NCBI GenBank assembly: GCA_938046705.1
Contig: CALIWP010000028.1
Span: 1-6,579 of the forward strand
Source: an uncultured Campylobacter sp.
GTDB lineage: Bacteria; Campylobacterota; Campylobacteria; Campylobacterales; Campylobacteraceae
Length of the DNA: 6,579 nucleotides
Direction: 5' to 3'
The notes under the pieces are model-generated. The model was not told the origin of the DNA and did not search any database. It was given only the letters and a program-made list of their open reading frames with translations. Positions 1-5,990 of the stretch are shown here, piece after piece. A program made the position numbers and the translations under genes. Position 1 is the stretch's first letter. Each line of letters begins with the position of its first letter.

Positions 1-426
1 AGCTAAATTTGACGCCATTATAAATGCCGCTGATTTGATCTTCGGCGCGAAATCTGTCGCGTGAATAAATATTGATTTCTCTAAATTCTTTACGTCTGAT
101 ACCGGCATTTGGATCATAGCTAAAATTTGGATCAACCTCGCAGATAGCTGCGCGGACGAAAATGTCTTTATAAAACGCTTTGTAATCCCCCAGCTCGTCG
201 ATCACTCGGCCCCTGTTAGTCATTAGCGCGGCGAGAAAAAACGGAATATAGATAATGATGAAAAATAGCGGTGCAAGGTGCTTTTCAAAAAGATGTCCTA
301 CGGCAAATCTGCCGCTCACGGGCAGCACTATTATAAATAAAATCCCCAAAAAAGATACTTTGCAAATGCCAGCCTGCACTCTTTTTGCTTTTTTGCGGTG
401 GCAACTATGGCTTCGTTTATGTTCAA
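1..426 (-). CDS. DUF3137-like membrane protein, 5' part only, apparently frameshifted
   Basis: This gene of unknown function runs off the left edge, so only its N-terminal part is visible. The best start is TTG at 426-424: AAGAGG (438-433) lies six bases upstream. From it the frame reads MNINEAIVATAKKQKECRLA, continues to a WG, and stops at 333-331 after 31 codons. The adjoining -1 frame continues from the same point (GILFIIVLPVSGRFAVGH) to position 1. It encodes two hydrophobic segments (GILFIIVLPV and APLFFIIIYIPFFLAALM), then a soluble part with DPNFSYDP and SRDRFRAEDQISG. From memory, two N-terminal helices followed by an 'ED-x-I-x-G' stretch resemble DUF3137 proteins. The switch falls on a T6G4 tract (minus strand; 353-344). 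One extra T or G would join the parts, so this could be a pseudogene, a sequencing error, a variable tract or recoding. An unlikely alternative is a GTG start at 379 without a good ribosome site. The gene is divergent from ribD. Confidence 0.7.
344..353 (-). other. T6G4 homopolymer tract at the apparent frameshift
   Basis: On the minus strand the sequence reads CTTTTTTGGGGATT. Upstream of the tract the good ribosome site and plausible N-terminus lie in one frame. Downstream the transmembrane and DUF3137-like sequence lies one base back. A seventh T or fifth G, or a -1 slip on the T run, would give a continuous protein. Homopolymer length changes are a known source of phase variation in Campylobacter, though usually in longer G or C runs. 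Confidence 0.6.
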
Positions 427-556
427 ATTTTGCCTCTTTTGGGATTTTACGTTTGGAGCGAATCTTAGCGAAATTTACGCTGTAAGGGTGTGGGTTCGGA
501 GATCAAAATAGTAAAAATAAGTCGCTAAATTTAAAAATTCGCCGCGCAAATTTTAG

Positions 557-562
557 TATAAT
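557..562 (+). promoter_or_regulatory. -10 box of the ribD promoter
   Basis: A perfect TATAAT sits 26 bases before the ribD start codon, which would give a leader of about 20 bases. The upstream region is AT-rich with T runs but has no clear -35 box, as is usual for sigma-70 promoters in Campylobacter. The leader is too short for an FMN riboswitch. The divergent gene at 426 has no equally clear -10. Confidence 0.55.
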
Positions 563-588
563 ACCCCAAATTTAACTAGGCAAAAGCG

Positions 589-1680
589 ATGATAAACGAC
601 GAATTTTACATGTCTCTAGCCATAAAAAAGGCTTGGGAGTTTCAAATTTTAACCTACCCAAACCCAGCCGTCGGTTGTACGGTTTTGGATGCCGGCGGTA
701 GGTTGCTTTCAGTCGCCGCTCATAAAAGAGCGGGCTTTTTGCACGCGGAGCCAAGCGCGATTTTATTGGCGCTCTGCGAAAAAAGCGAGGCATTTTTAAG
801 GGATTTTTTACGAGACTACAACGCGGCTTTGGGCGTCAAATTTGAAAGTGCTGCCGAGCTTGAAAACGCGGACTTGGAGCCAAATTTCACGTATGAATAC
901 ATCCTGCAAAATCATGGCGATCTGCTAAAAGGCGCCAAGGCTTACGTGACGCTCGAGCCATGCGCTCACCGCGGTAAAACTCCGCCATGCGCCGAGCTTT
1001 TAAGTCGGCTAAAATTTGCCGAAGTCGTTATCGCTAGAGGCGACGAAAACGCCGTGGCAAGCGGCGGCGCGGAAATCCTGAAAAGCAGCGGCATATCGGT
1101 CAAATTTGACGTGCTACGGCGCAAGGCGGACGAGCTGGTAGAGCCGTTTCTAACGTGGCAGAGGGGGAATTTTAGTTTTTTTAAGCTCGCCCTTAGCGCA
1201 AACGGCGTCGCAGTCGGCACCGCGCAGAGCAAGATCATCTCAAATTTAGCTAGCCGTACGCACTCTCACCGCCTTCGCAGTGCGGCCGAGCTGCTAGTTA
1301 TCGGCGGCACCACCGTCCGCGCCGACCGCCCGAGGCTAGACACCAGGCTGATAGAGGACGGCAAAAACCCAAACGTCATGATATACTCGCGCGAGCGGGA
1401 GCTTGACGCGTCTATACCGCTTTTTGGCGTGGAGGGTAGGAGCGTGCGCGTAACGAGCGATATAAACGAAGCTTTTGCGCCGCGTTTAACGATGTTTGAG
1501 GGCGGCGAAAACGCGCTAAAAGTCCTAGACGAACGCGTAAAATGGCTGCTGCTTTACCGCTCGAGCGAGCTTTTGGACGCGCCCGCGGTGAGGCTAAATT
1601 TAAAGCTTAAGCCGCTATTTCACGGCGAACTTGACGGCGACGTTTACGGATGGTATAGGATTGAGCGGGATTTGGACTAG
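589..1680 (+). CDS. ribD: Bifunctional riboflavin biosynthesis deaminase/reductase RibD
   Basis: RibD carries out two cytoplasmic steps of riboflavin synthesis after GTP cyclohydrolase II: deamination of the diaminopyrimidine ring, then NADPH-dependent reduction of the ribosyl side chain. The N-terminal zinc deaminase domain (about residues 1-150) shows NPAVGC at 25-30, HAE at 52-54 and EPCAHRGKTPPC at 123-134. H52, C125 and C134 are the expected zinc ligands and E54 the proton shuttle. The reductase domain (about 195-363) shows FFKLALSANG, SRTHSHRLR at 222-230, GTTVRADRPRLDTR at 240-253 and EGG at 304-306. At 363 residues it is near E. coli length, but the spacing is unusual: 73 residues lie between the HAE and the PC motif, against about 25 in E. 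coli, while the reductase end looks reduced. The ATG follows a weak ribosome site (TAGG). thiF follows after 46 bases, so they are probably cotranscribed. Confidence 0.96.
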   Translation: MINDEFYMSLAIKKAWEFQILTYPNPAVGCTVLDAGGRLLSVAAHKRAGFLHAEPSAILLALCEKSEAFLRDFLRDYNAALGVKFESAAELENADLEPNFTYEYILQNHGDLLKGAKAYVTLEPCAHRGKTPPCAELLSRLKFAEVVIARGDENAVASGGAEILKSSGISVKFDVLRRKADELVEPFLTWQRGNFSFFKLALSANGVAVGTAQSKIISNLASRTHSHRLRSAAELLVIGGTTVRADRPRLDTRLIEDGKNPNVMIYSRERELDASIPLFGVEGRSVRVTSDINEAFAPRLTMFEGGENALKVLDERVKWLLLYRSSELLDAPAVRLNLKLKPLFHGELDGDVYGWYRIERDLD

Positions 1681-1715
1681 AGCGCGTCAAATTTGCGCTA
1701 TGATTTTGTAAATTT

Positions 1716-1722
1716 AAAGGAG
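1716..1722 (+). promoter_or_regulatory. Strong ribosome binding site of thiF
   Basis: AAAGGAG lies four bases before the ATG at 1727 and fixes that start. It is much stronger than the site in front of ribD, suggesting that thiF is translated more efficiently than ribD from a shared transcript. Confidence 0.8.
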
Positions 1723-1726
1723 AAAA

Positions 1727-2581
1727 ATGAAAGAGGTAACGCTAAACGGAGCGAAATTTCAGGTCGCGGCAAACACGATGGATGAGCTAAAAAACGAGGC
1801 TCTGGGCGATAAAAACGGCGAAATGTATAAATTTCTAGCTAAATTTAACGCGAGCGAGCCCGATATCTTTATCCTAGACGGCTTTGCGACGAAGGAAAAT
1901 TTGGAGATAAAAGATGGCGCAAATGTCGTATTTATCAGGCGCGGCGTGATGCCTGGGCGCGAAGTGCTAAAAGCCATGATCGCCTCCAGAAACAGCCCTG
2001 AGCTAAACGCGGCGCTAGCTAGCGGCTGCGTGGGTGTGGCGGGGCTGGGCGGTCTTGGATCAAATATTGCGCTAAGCCTAGCGCGCACGGGAGTCGCCAA
2101 GCTCGTGCTGGCCGACTTTGATGTCGTGGAGCCTAGCAACCTAAACCGCCAGCAGTACTTCGTCCGCCACATCGGTATGAAAAAGACGGAAGCACTAAAA
2201 GAGCTCATCGCCGAGGTAAATCCATTCGTCGAGGTCGAGACGCACGACGTGATGCTAACTGCCGCCAACGTTGCCGAGATTTTCGCGCAGTGCAGCATCA
2301 TCTGCGAGGCCTTTGATAACGTCGCGGGTAAGGCGATGATGGTAAACGAAGCTGGTGCTAGCCTGCGGGATAAAAAGATCGTCGGCGCGTCCGGTATGGC
2401 GGGCTACTTTAGCTCAAATCTCATAAAAACGGTCAAATTTGCGCGAAACGTATATCTGTGCGGCGATCTGCAAAACGCCGCAGGCGTAGGGCAGGGGCTC
2501 ATGGCCGCGCGCGTGGCGATCTGCGCAAATCACGAGGCAAATCTTGCTATCAGGCTTTTGATGGGGCTTGAGGAGGTTTAA
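1727..2581 (+). CDS. thiF: ThiF family 2 adenylyltransferase with N-terminal ThiS-like domain
   Basis: This E1-like enzyme should adenylate the C-terminus of the sulfur carrier ThiS with ATP, in making the thiazole part of thiamine. Residues 1-75 resemble a ThiS-type ubiquitin-like fold (VTLNGAKFQV, then LEIKDGANVVFIRRG). They lack a terminal Gly-Gly and run straight into the catalytic domain, so this part cannot carry sulfur like free ThiS. The Rossmann region shows GVAGLGGLGSNIA at 103-115, with the nucleotide loop at 106-112. It is followed by D130, EPSNLNRQQY at 135-144 and K152/K153 of MKKTEAL. ASGMAGYFSS (221-230) and the CGD at 245-247 recall thiF_fam2 proteins of Clostridia and Campylobacterota, which lack the paired CxxC zinc site of E. 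coli ThiF. At 284 residues it appears complete. No thiS, thiG or thiH is in the window; the operon partner is ribD. A MoeB/HesA-type role is less likely given the whole-length resemblance. Confidence 0.88.
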   Translation: MKEVTLNGAKFQVAANTMDELKNEALGDKNGEMYKFLAKFNASEPDIFILDGFATKENLEIKDGANVVFIRRGVMPGREVLKAMIASRNSPELNAALASGCVGVAGLGGLGSNIALSLARTGVAKLVLADFDVVEPSNLNRQQYFVRHIGMKKTEALKELIAEVNPFVEVETHDVMLTAANVAEIFAQCSIICEAFDNVAGKAMMVNEAGASLRDKKIVGASGMAGYFSSNLIKTVKFARNVYLCGDLQNAAGVGQGLMAARVAICANHEANLAIRLLMGLEEV

Positions 2582-2921
2582 ATTTGGCGGTGGCGTAGCG
2601 TTGGCGAGCGGTTTGGCATTTTTAACTCGCACTCAAATTTGGCTTTGACGAGTTTTTGATTTCGCTAAATTTGAGGAAATTTCGTTGCGATAAAGTTGAG
2701 GGTTTGCGTTTCGTTGCGTCAAATTTGGCTCGAAAATCGGTTATTTATCGTATGCAAAATTTATAAATTTGCGTCTAATTTATATAAAATTTGACCAAAT
2801 TTACCCGCCCGATCTATTGGCTAGTCGTTTTTACTTGGCTGGTCGCACCGAAGTTTGTTTCAAATTTCATCGCAAAATTTATCCAAATGGTCGTCTAGCA
2901 AGAAGGCAAAATTTATCTACA
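2582..2921. other. AT-rich convergent intergenic region with short repeats
   Basis: No convincing gene lies in these 340 bases between the converging ends of thiF and the sppA-linked gene. AAATTT occurs about twelve times. Short direct repeats are visible: TCAAATTTGGCT at 2633 and 2719, TTTCGTTGCG at 2680 and 2709, and TTGGCTRGTCG at 2817 and 2835. A perfect 14-bp palindrome lies at 2757-2770. The only hairpin I see near the thiF end (GCGAG 2604-2608 with CTCGC 2626-2630, loop 17) is too weak to call a terminator. A 35-codon TTG frame at 2791-2898 could encode a hydrophobic peptide but has no ribosome site. Confidence 0.6.
2757..2770. repeat. 14-bp perfect palindrome AAATTTATAAATTT, copy 1
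   Basis: This palindrome is identical to the cores at 3475-3488 and 4606-4619. It lies in the convergent intergenic region, not next to a recognisable promoter. Confidence 0.75.
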
Positions 2922-3674
2922 CTACTTCATCTTCGGACGAAACGAGCGTTTTACGTCAAAGCCCTTGCCGGCGATTTTTATATCGTTTGGGACTGCGCCT
3001 ACTGGGGCGGAGGCATCCTTTTTGGTGGATAAAAACTCTACTAGGCTTTGCCAGACGAAATCAGCGTCCAGATAAAGCCCCATCGCGCTAAGTTGCGGAT
3101 TTATCGCGACAGTGCGGATGCTTTGCGTTATCTTAAAAAGCACGATCGGCGCATTTAAAATCTCGTCTGCGCTTATCGCTTTACCGTCGCGAACGATGTT
3201 TTTTAACGATTTTTCGCAGGTGGCGCCTAGGGGGTATTTTATGTCGAGCAAAATATCCTCTCTCGTGGCGCGATCGCCTATCTGCCGAAACTGCGAAACG
3301 GGATAGGCGCGAAAATCGTTGTTAAACGTCAAGATCCCAGTTTTGTTATCGGTTTCTTTTAGATCGAGGCTGGTATAGATCTTGCCATCAGCGGCGAAAA
3401 TATGAACTAATTTTTTGCCGATAAAGATGATAGAGTGTAGCAGGCGCGGCACATCGTTGATGTCAGTTTTGTTTAAATTTATAAATTTACCGCCCGCAAA
3501 TCGGTAACCGCCCAGTTTCTTTTCAAAATCCATTTTGTCTATTTTGCTTAGTTTCCATAGCTCATCGGCGGCGACGAGAGTCGAGTTTCTGCGGTCGTAA
3601 ACCAGCGTCTCGTCAAGGCCGTATTTTGATACCATAAAGTCGTAGTTATCTTTAAATTTCGAGATTATTTTCAC
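2922..3674 (-). CDS. Conserved protein of unknown function, coupled to sppA
   Basis: I do not recognise a characterised family. The 250-residue product begins MKIISKFKDNYDFMVSKYGL; as I recall, proteins opening with 'KFKDYYDYL-x-YG-x-D' are widespread hypotheticals, and a counterpart sits next to sppA in C. jejuni. It has no signal peptide, long hydrophobic segment or obvious catalytic motif, so it is probably cytoplasmic. Near the start is LVYDRRNST (24-32); the middle is rich in Lys, Asp and Ile; the tail is basic (KRSFRPKMK). The start is GTG at 3674, eight bases after the sppA stop (3683), with a modest AGAG about six bases upstream. That spacing argues for cotranscription and perhaps translational coupling with sppA, the only hint of function. 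The gene ends a minus-strand block; I see no terminator hairpin beyond it. Confidence 0.85.
   Translation of the reverse strand: MKIISKFKDNYDFMVSKYGLDETLVYDRRNSTLVAADELWKLSKIDKMDFEKKLGGYRFAGGKFINLNKTDINDVPRLLHSIIFIGKKLVHIFAADGKIYTSLDLKETDNKTGILTFNNDFRAYPVSQFRQIGDRATREDILLDIKYPLGATCEKSLKNIVRDGKAISADEILNAPIVLFKITQSIRTVAINPQLSAMGLYLDADFVWQSLVEFLSTKKDASAPVGAVPNDIKIAGKGFDVKRSFRPKMK
3474..3489. repeat. 16-bp perfect palindrome TAAATTTATAAATTTA inside a gene
   Basis: This 16-bp sequence is identical to the one upstream of sppA at 4605-4620. Here it lies in the coding sequence of the unknown 250-residue protein, covering the codons around GKFINLNK. Being inside a gene, it is unlikely to be a conventional operator. 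Confidence 0.75.
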
Positions 3675-3682
3675 GGCGCGCT

Positions 3683-4552
3683 CTATCTTACCTTAGCTTC
3701 AAAAAACGCCGAGATTAGCGAGTTTGCGCCTTGATTTATAAATTTTTGCATCGCTTTTTCGTAGACGGATGGCTTTTCCCAGACGGGCTCGGCCACGCCG
3801 CTTAGCTTTTCTAGCTCGGCGCGCGCAGAATAATAATCGCTCACCTCGTCGATGAGCCCGAGCTTTGCCGCGTCACGAGCCAAAAATACCCGCGCGTTTG
3901 CCCACTCTTTGCTTTTGTTCGCGTCTAGATTTCTATCCGCCGCCACGTCGCTTACGAACATCTCGTAGCTGGCGTTTACGAGCTCTTGCAGCTGCTCGCG
4001 CTCGACTTTGCTCCACGGACGCAGAAACGTCCCCGCCTCTTTATATTCGCCCGCTTTTACGACTTGCTGCGAGACGCCGATTTTAGCCGCGAGCTCGCTG
4101 GCGTCGGCGCCTTGCATTATCACGCCGATCGAGCCGATAAACGCGCCCGGATTTGCCAAGATTCTGTCCGCGCCTGCACCTGCGTAGTAGCTCCCGCTCG
4201 TCATCGATCCGCCCGCATACGCGACCACGGGCTTTTTGGCGCGCAGATTTTTGACCGCGAGGTGCAGCTCGACGCTAGGCGCCAGCGCGCCGCCCGGGCT
4301 ATCGATGTAGAGCAGTACGCCCTTGATGTTGGCGTCCTTGCGCGCTGCCTCGATCTTTTCTAGCGCCTCGTTTGCGTCCATGATCGCGCCTGAGAGGTTG
4401 ATCTGGGTTAGGTTGGGCGGATTTATGCTCTCACGCTCACCGCTAAAAAATATCAAAAACACGATGAGCAAAAACAGCATTGCCTTAAAATACGTATTTA
4501 TGAACCTAAAAATCGCCGCAATCGGCGCAAAAATAAATCTCAAAAATCCCAT
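3683..4552 (-). CDS. sppA: Signal peptide peptidase SppA, short 36K type
   Basis: SppA is a membrane-anchored serine protease that degrades signal peptides left in the membrane after secretion. The 289-residue length fits the short single-domain form (as in Bacillus), not the 67K E. coli form. One hydrophobic anchor spans about residues 22-37 (FKAMLFLLIVFLIFF), with basic residues before it, so the catalytic domain should face the periplasm. The Ser-Lys dyad is visible: S119 in GGSMTSGSYY (114-123) and K171 in KAGEYKEAGTF. The 52-residue spacing matches S147/K199 of B. subtilis SppA. Other family blocks are YIDSPGG (82-88) and GSIGV (140-144). The usual SGGYY is SGSYY here, a mild change next to the nucleophile. 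AAAGGA at 4563-4558 precedes the ATG by five bases. A likely own promoter lies upstream, and the downstream unknown gene is eight bases away. It corresponds to the C. jejuni gene called pspA. Confidence 0.95.
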   Translation of the reverse strand: MGFLRFIFAPIAAIFRFINTYFKAMLFLLIVFLIFFSGERESINPPNLTQINLSGAIMDANEALEKIEAARKDANIKGVLLYIDSPGGALAPSVELHLAVKNLRAKKPVVAYAGGSMTSGSYYAGAGADRILANPGAFIGSIGVIMQGADASELAAKIGVSQQVVKAGEYKEAGTFLRPWSKVEREQLQELVNASYEMFVSDVAADRNLDANKSKEWANARVFLARDAAKLGLIDEVSDYYSARAELEKLSGVAEPVWEKPSVYEKAMQKFINQGANSLISAFFEAKVR

Positions 4553-4557
4553 TTTTT

Positions 4558-4563
4558 TCCTTT
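4558..4563 (-). promoter_or_regulatory. Ribosome binding site of sppA
   Basis: AAAGGA on the minus strand lies five bases before the ATG at 4552 and supports that start, which also places the membrane anchor near the N-terminus. Confidence 0.7.
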
Positions 4564-4593
4564 AAATTTATCGTTTTCGTGAAATTTGGACGC

Positions 4594-4602
4594 ATTTTAC
4601 CA
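4594..4602 (-). promoter_or_regulatory. Extended -10 promoter of sppA
   Basis: The minus strand reads TGGTAAAAT, an extended -10 (TGn plus TAAAAT), 41 bases before the sppA ATG; the leader would be about 35 bases. Directly upstream is the 16-bp palindrome at 4605-4620, which spans the spacer and -35 position. sppA and the gene after it can therefore probably be transcribed separately from the amidohydrolase gene. Confidence 0.5.
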
Positions 4603-4604
4603 TT

Positions 4605-4620
4605 TAAATTTATAAATTTA
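4605..4620. repeat. 16-bp perfect palindrome TAAATTTATAAATTTA at the sppA promoter
   Basis: The sequence equals its own reverse complement over 16 bases. It begins two bases upstream of the TG of the putative extended -10, where an operator, an UP-like element or a nucleoid-protein site could act. The same 16-mer occurs at 3474-3489. Confidence 0.75.
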
Positions 4621-4706
4621 GCTAGAGGGCCGGTTTTGAGGGGCGGACTCAAATTTGGGCTTAAATTTAGAATTTGTAGCACCAAAGTCTAAACCGCAAA
4701 TTCGGC

Positions 4707-5933
4707 TCAATCGTTTAAATTTACCTCTGCGCCACCTACAAATAGCCGCTCGCAGCCCTTGGCGTGCAAGATGAGCATGAGCGGTAGCTGCGCTGCGTCC
4801 GCGTCCGCAAAACCGCCATATAGCGCGAGGTCAGCTAGCTTGCCCGTTTTTATCTCGCCTGCTTCTAAATTTAGCGCACTTGCGGCATTTTTAGTCGAGG
4901 CTAGAAGTAAAATTTTAGCAAGCTCTAGCGGATCAAAATCGGCGTGAATGAGCAAATTTGCCCGCAGCTCGTCAAGGAAATTTAGGCTCATATTTGAGCT
5001 AAGACCGTCCGTGCCGATATTTATGCTCACACCCTCATCCAGCGCGGCGCGTAAATTTAGCGTGCGTTTGCTAAGCAGCCTGTTTGAGACCGCGCAGTGC
5101 GTGAGACTGTGAAGCTCGCGGTCAAAGCCCGAAAAATCATCCACCCAAACGCAGTGCGTAAAGAGCGTGCGAACGCCCGCAAACATCGCTACAAACGAGC
5201 TTGGCGTATAAAGCGGGCGCGCGGCTGGGTTAAATTTGCCCAGCCACTCCTTAAAGCCGCCCGTACCGCCCTCTAGCCAGCTTTTTTCGTATTCGCTCTC
5301 CATAAAATGCGTCGAGACGACCAGCTCCCGCTCGCGGGCTAAATTTAGCGCAGCAGCGGCTAAATCAGGGTGCGTAGAGTAGGGCGAATGCACCGAAACC
5401 ACAGGCGTAAAAAGCGAGCTTTTGCGCTCTAGAGACGCTTTAAATCGGGCGCTAAAATTTGCCAAGCTTTGCTCGAGCGCGGCTTCGTTCGTGCCTAAAA
5501 TTTCGTTAAAAAACACGACCCTGCCGCTGCAGTTCGCGCAGGCGTCCAAATCCCCGCCAAAGCTAGAAACCGCTCCGAAGCTCGCCACGCCGCTACGCTG
5601 CATGGCTTTTATCGCAGAGGCGATGAGGTTCTCGTTTGCCGCCTGCGAGAGCGCACCGCGAGAAGCGATAACCGAGCTAAGCCACTCTAAAAAATCGCCG
5701 TAAACGAGGCTAGTTTTGTTTGCGCTAAACTCCAGGTGCACGTGCGGGTTGATAAAAGCAGGCGCCAAAACGGCGTCCGGATACTCGAAAAACCGCGCGC
5801 TAGGGTATCTTTTTCGCAGCTGCTCGGCCTCGCCAACGGCCTTAATGCGTTCATCAAAAGCGACCGCCGCATCCTCTAAAACGGTAAAATTTTCGTCGCA
5901 CAGCATTGTAAATTTCGGTTTAACGATGATCAT
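4707..5933 (-). CDS. mqnX: Amidohydrolase, probable aminodeoxyfutalosine deaminase
   Basis: This 408-residue cytoplasmic metal-dependent deaminase of the ATZ/TRZ (chlorohydrolase-like) amidohydrolase superfamily probably converts 6-aminodeoxyfutalosine to futalosine in the futalosine route to menaquinone. The metal site is visible: NPHVHLEF with H64 and H66, H209 in STHFMES, and D309 in GTDGLSSN. HSPYSTH (182-188), E212 and SLTHCAVSNRLL (277-288) are further active-site blocks. A short beta region at both ends (1-55, and from GKLADLALYG at 364) forms the small domain typical of the superfamily. The specific call rests on resemblance to the Campylobacterota group containing the deaminase characterised from Nitratiruptor. 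As I recall, Campylobacter is also reported to cleave aminodeoxyfutalosine directly with MTA/SAH nucleosidase, so another purine or nucleoside substrate remains possible. AGGAG (5945-5941) precedes the ATG by seven bases. It is divergent from aroQ and 154 bases upstream of sppA. Confidence 0.85.
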   Translation of the reverse strand: MIIVKPKFTMLCDENFTVLEDAAVAFDERIKAVGEAEQLRKRYPSARFFEYPDAVLAPAFINPHVHLEFSANKTSLVYGDFLEWLSSVIASRGALSQAANENLIASAIKAMQRSGVASFGAVSSFGGDLDACANCSGRVVFFNEILGTNEAALEQSLANFSARFKASLERKSSLFTPVVSVHSPYSTHPDLAAAALNLARERELVVSTHFMESEYEKSWLEGGTGGFKEWLGKFNPAARPLYTPSSFVAMFAGVRTLFTHCVWVDDFSGFDRELHSLTHCAVSNRLLSKRTLNLRAALDEGVSINIGTDGLSSNMSLNFLDELRANLLIHADFDPLELAKILLLASTKNAASALNLEAGEIKTGKLADLALYGGFADADAAQLPLMLILHAKGCERLFVGGAEVNLND

Positions 5934-5940
5934 TTTTAAG

Positions 5941-5945
5941 CTCCT
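5941..5945 (-). promoter_or_regulatory. Ribosome binding site of the amidohydrolase gene
   Basis: AGGAG on the minus strand, seven bases before the ATG at 5933, supports that start. Confidence 0.7.
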
Positions 5946-5955
5946 ATTTTTCGTG

Positions 5956-5961
5956 ATTGTA
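5956..5961 (-). promoter_or_regulatory. -10 box of the amidohydrolase gene
   Basis: TACAAT on the minus strand lies 22 bases before the ATG, predicting a leader of about 15 bases. It is 23 bases from the oppositely directed aroQ -10 box, so the two promoters share their upstream DNA. Confidence 0.45.
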
Positions 5962-5984
5962 GCGAAAATTTAGCTTAAAAAATG

Positions 5985-5990
5985 TATAAT
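5985..5990 (+). promoter_or_regulatory. -10 box of the aroQ promoter
   Basis: A perfect TATAAT lies 34 bases before the aroQ ATG, predicting a leader of about 28 bases. No consensus -35 is visible. The corresponding upstream position overlaps the -10 and spacer of the divergent amidohydrolase promoter. Confidence 0.55.

Noticed and set aside
255..485. 76-codon plus-strand frame at the left edge
   Set aside because: It runs opposite the DUF3137-like gene, whose minus-strand product has coherent membrane segments. The plus-strand product lacks domain features.
427..588. FMN or other riboswitch in the ribD leader
   Set aside because: The predicted leader is about 20 bases, too short for an RFN element, and none of the conserved RFN helices could be seen in the whole gap.
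1681..1699. Inverted repeat AGCGC/GCGCT after the ribD stop as a terminator
   Set aside because: The stem is five base pairs with a nine-base loop and no T run. It lies in a 46-base gap before a well-initiated thiF, so readthrough is more likely.
1759..2301. 180-codon open frame on the minus strand opposite thiF
   Set aside because: It lies wholly within thiF, has Ser/Thr-rich low-information sequence without motifs, and has no ribosome site. It is a shadow of thiF.
2604..2630. GCGAG/CTCGC hairpin after thiF as a terminator
   Set aside because: The stem is only five base pairs, the loop is 17 bases, and no T run follows. It is too weak to call.
2769..3032. 87-codon plus-strand frame entering the end of the unknown gene
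   Set aside because: It starts at a TTG without a ribosome site and overlaps the end of the better-supported minus-strand gene. The sequence resembles nothing I know.
3986..4363. 125-codon open frame on the plus strand opposite sppA
   Set aside because: It lies inside sppA, whose catalytic residues are clear on the minus strand; the product is Arg/Ala-rich without recognisable features.
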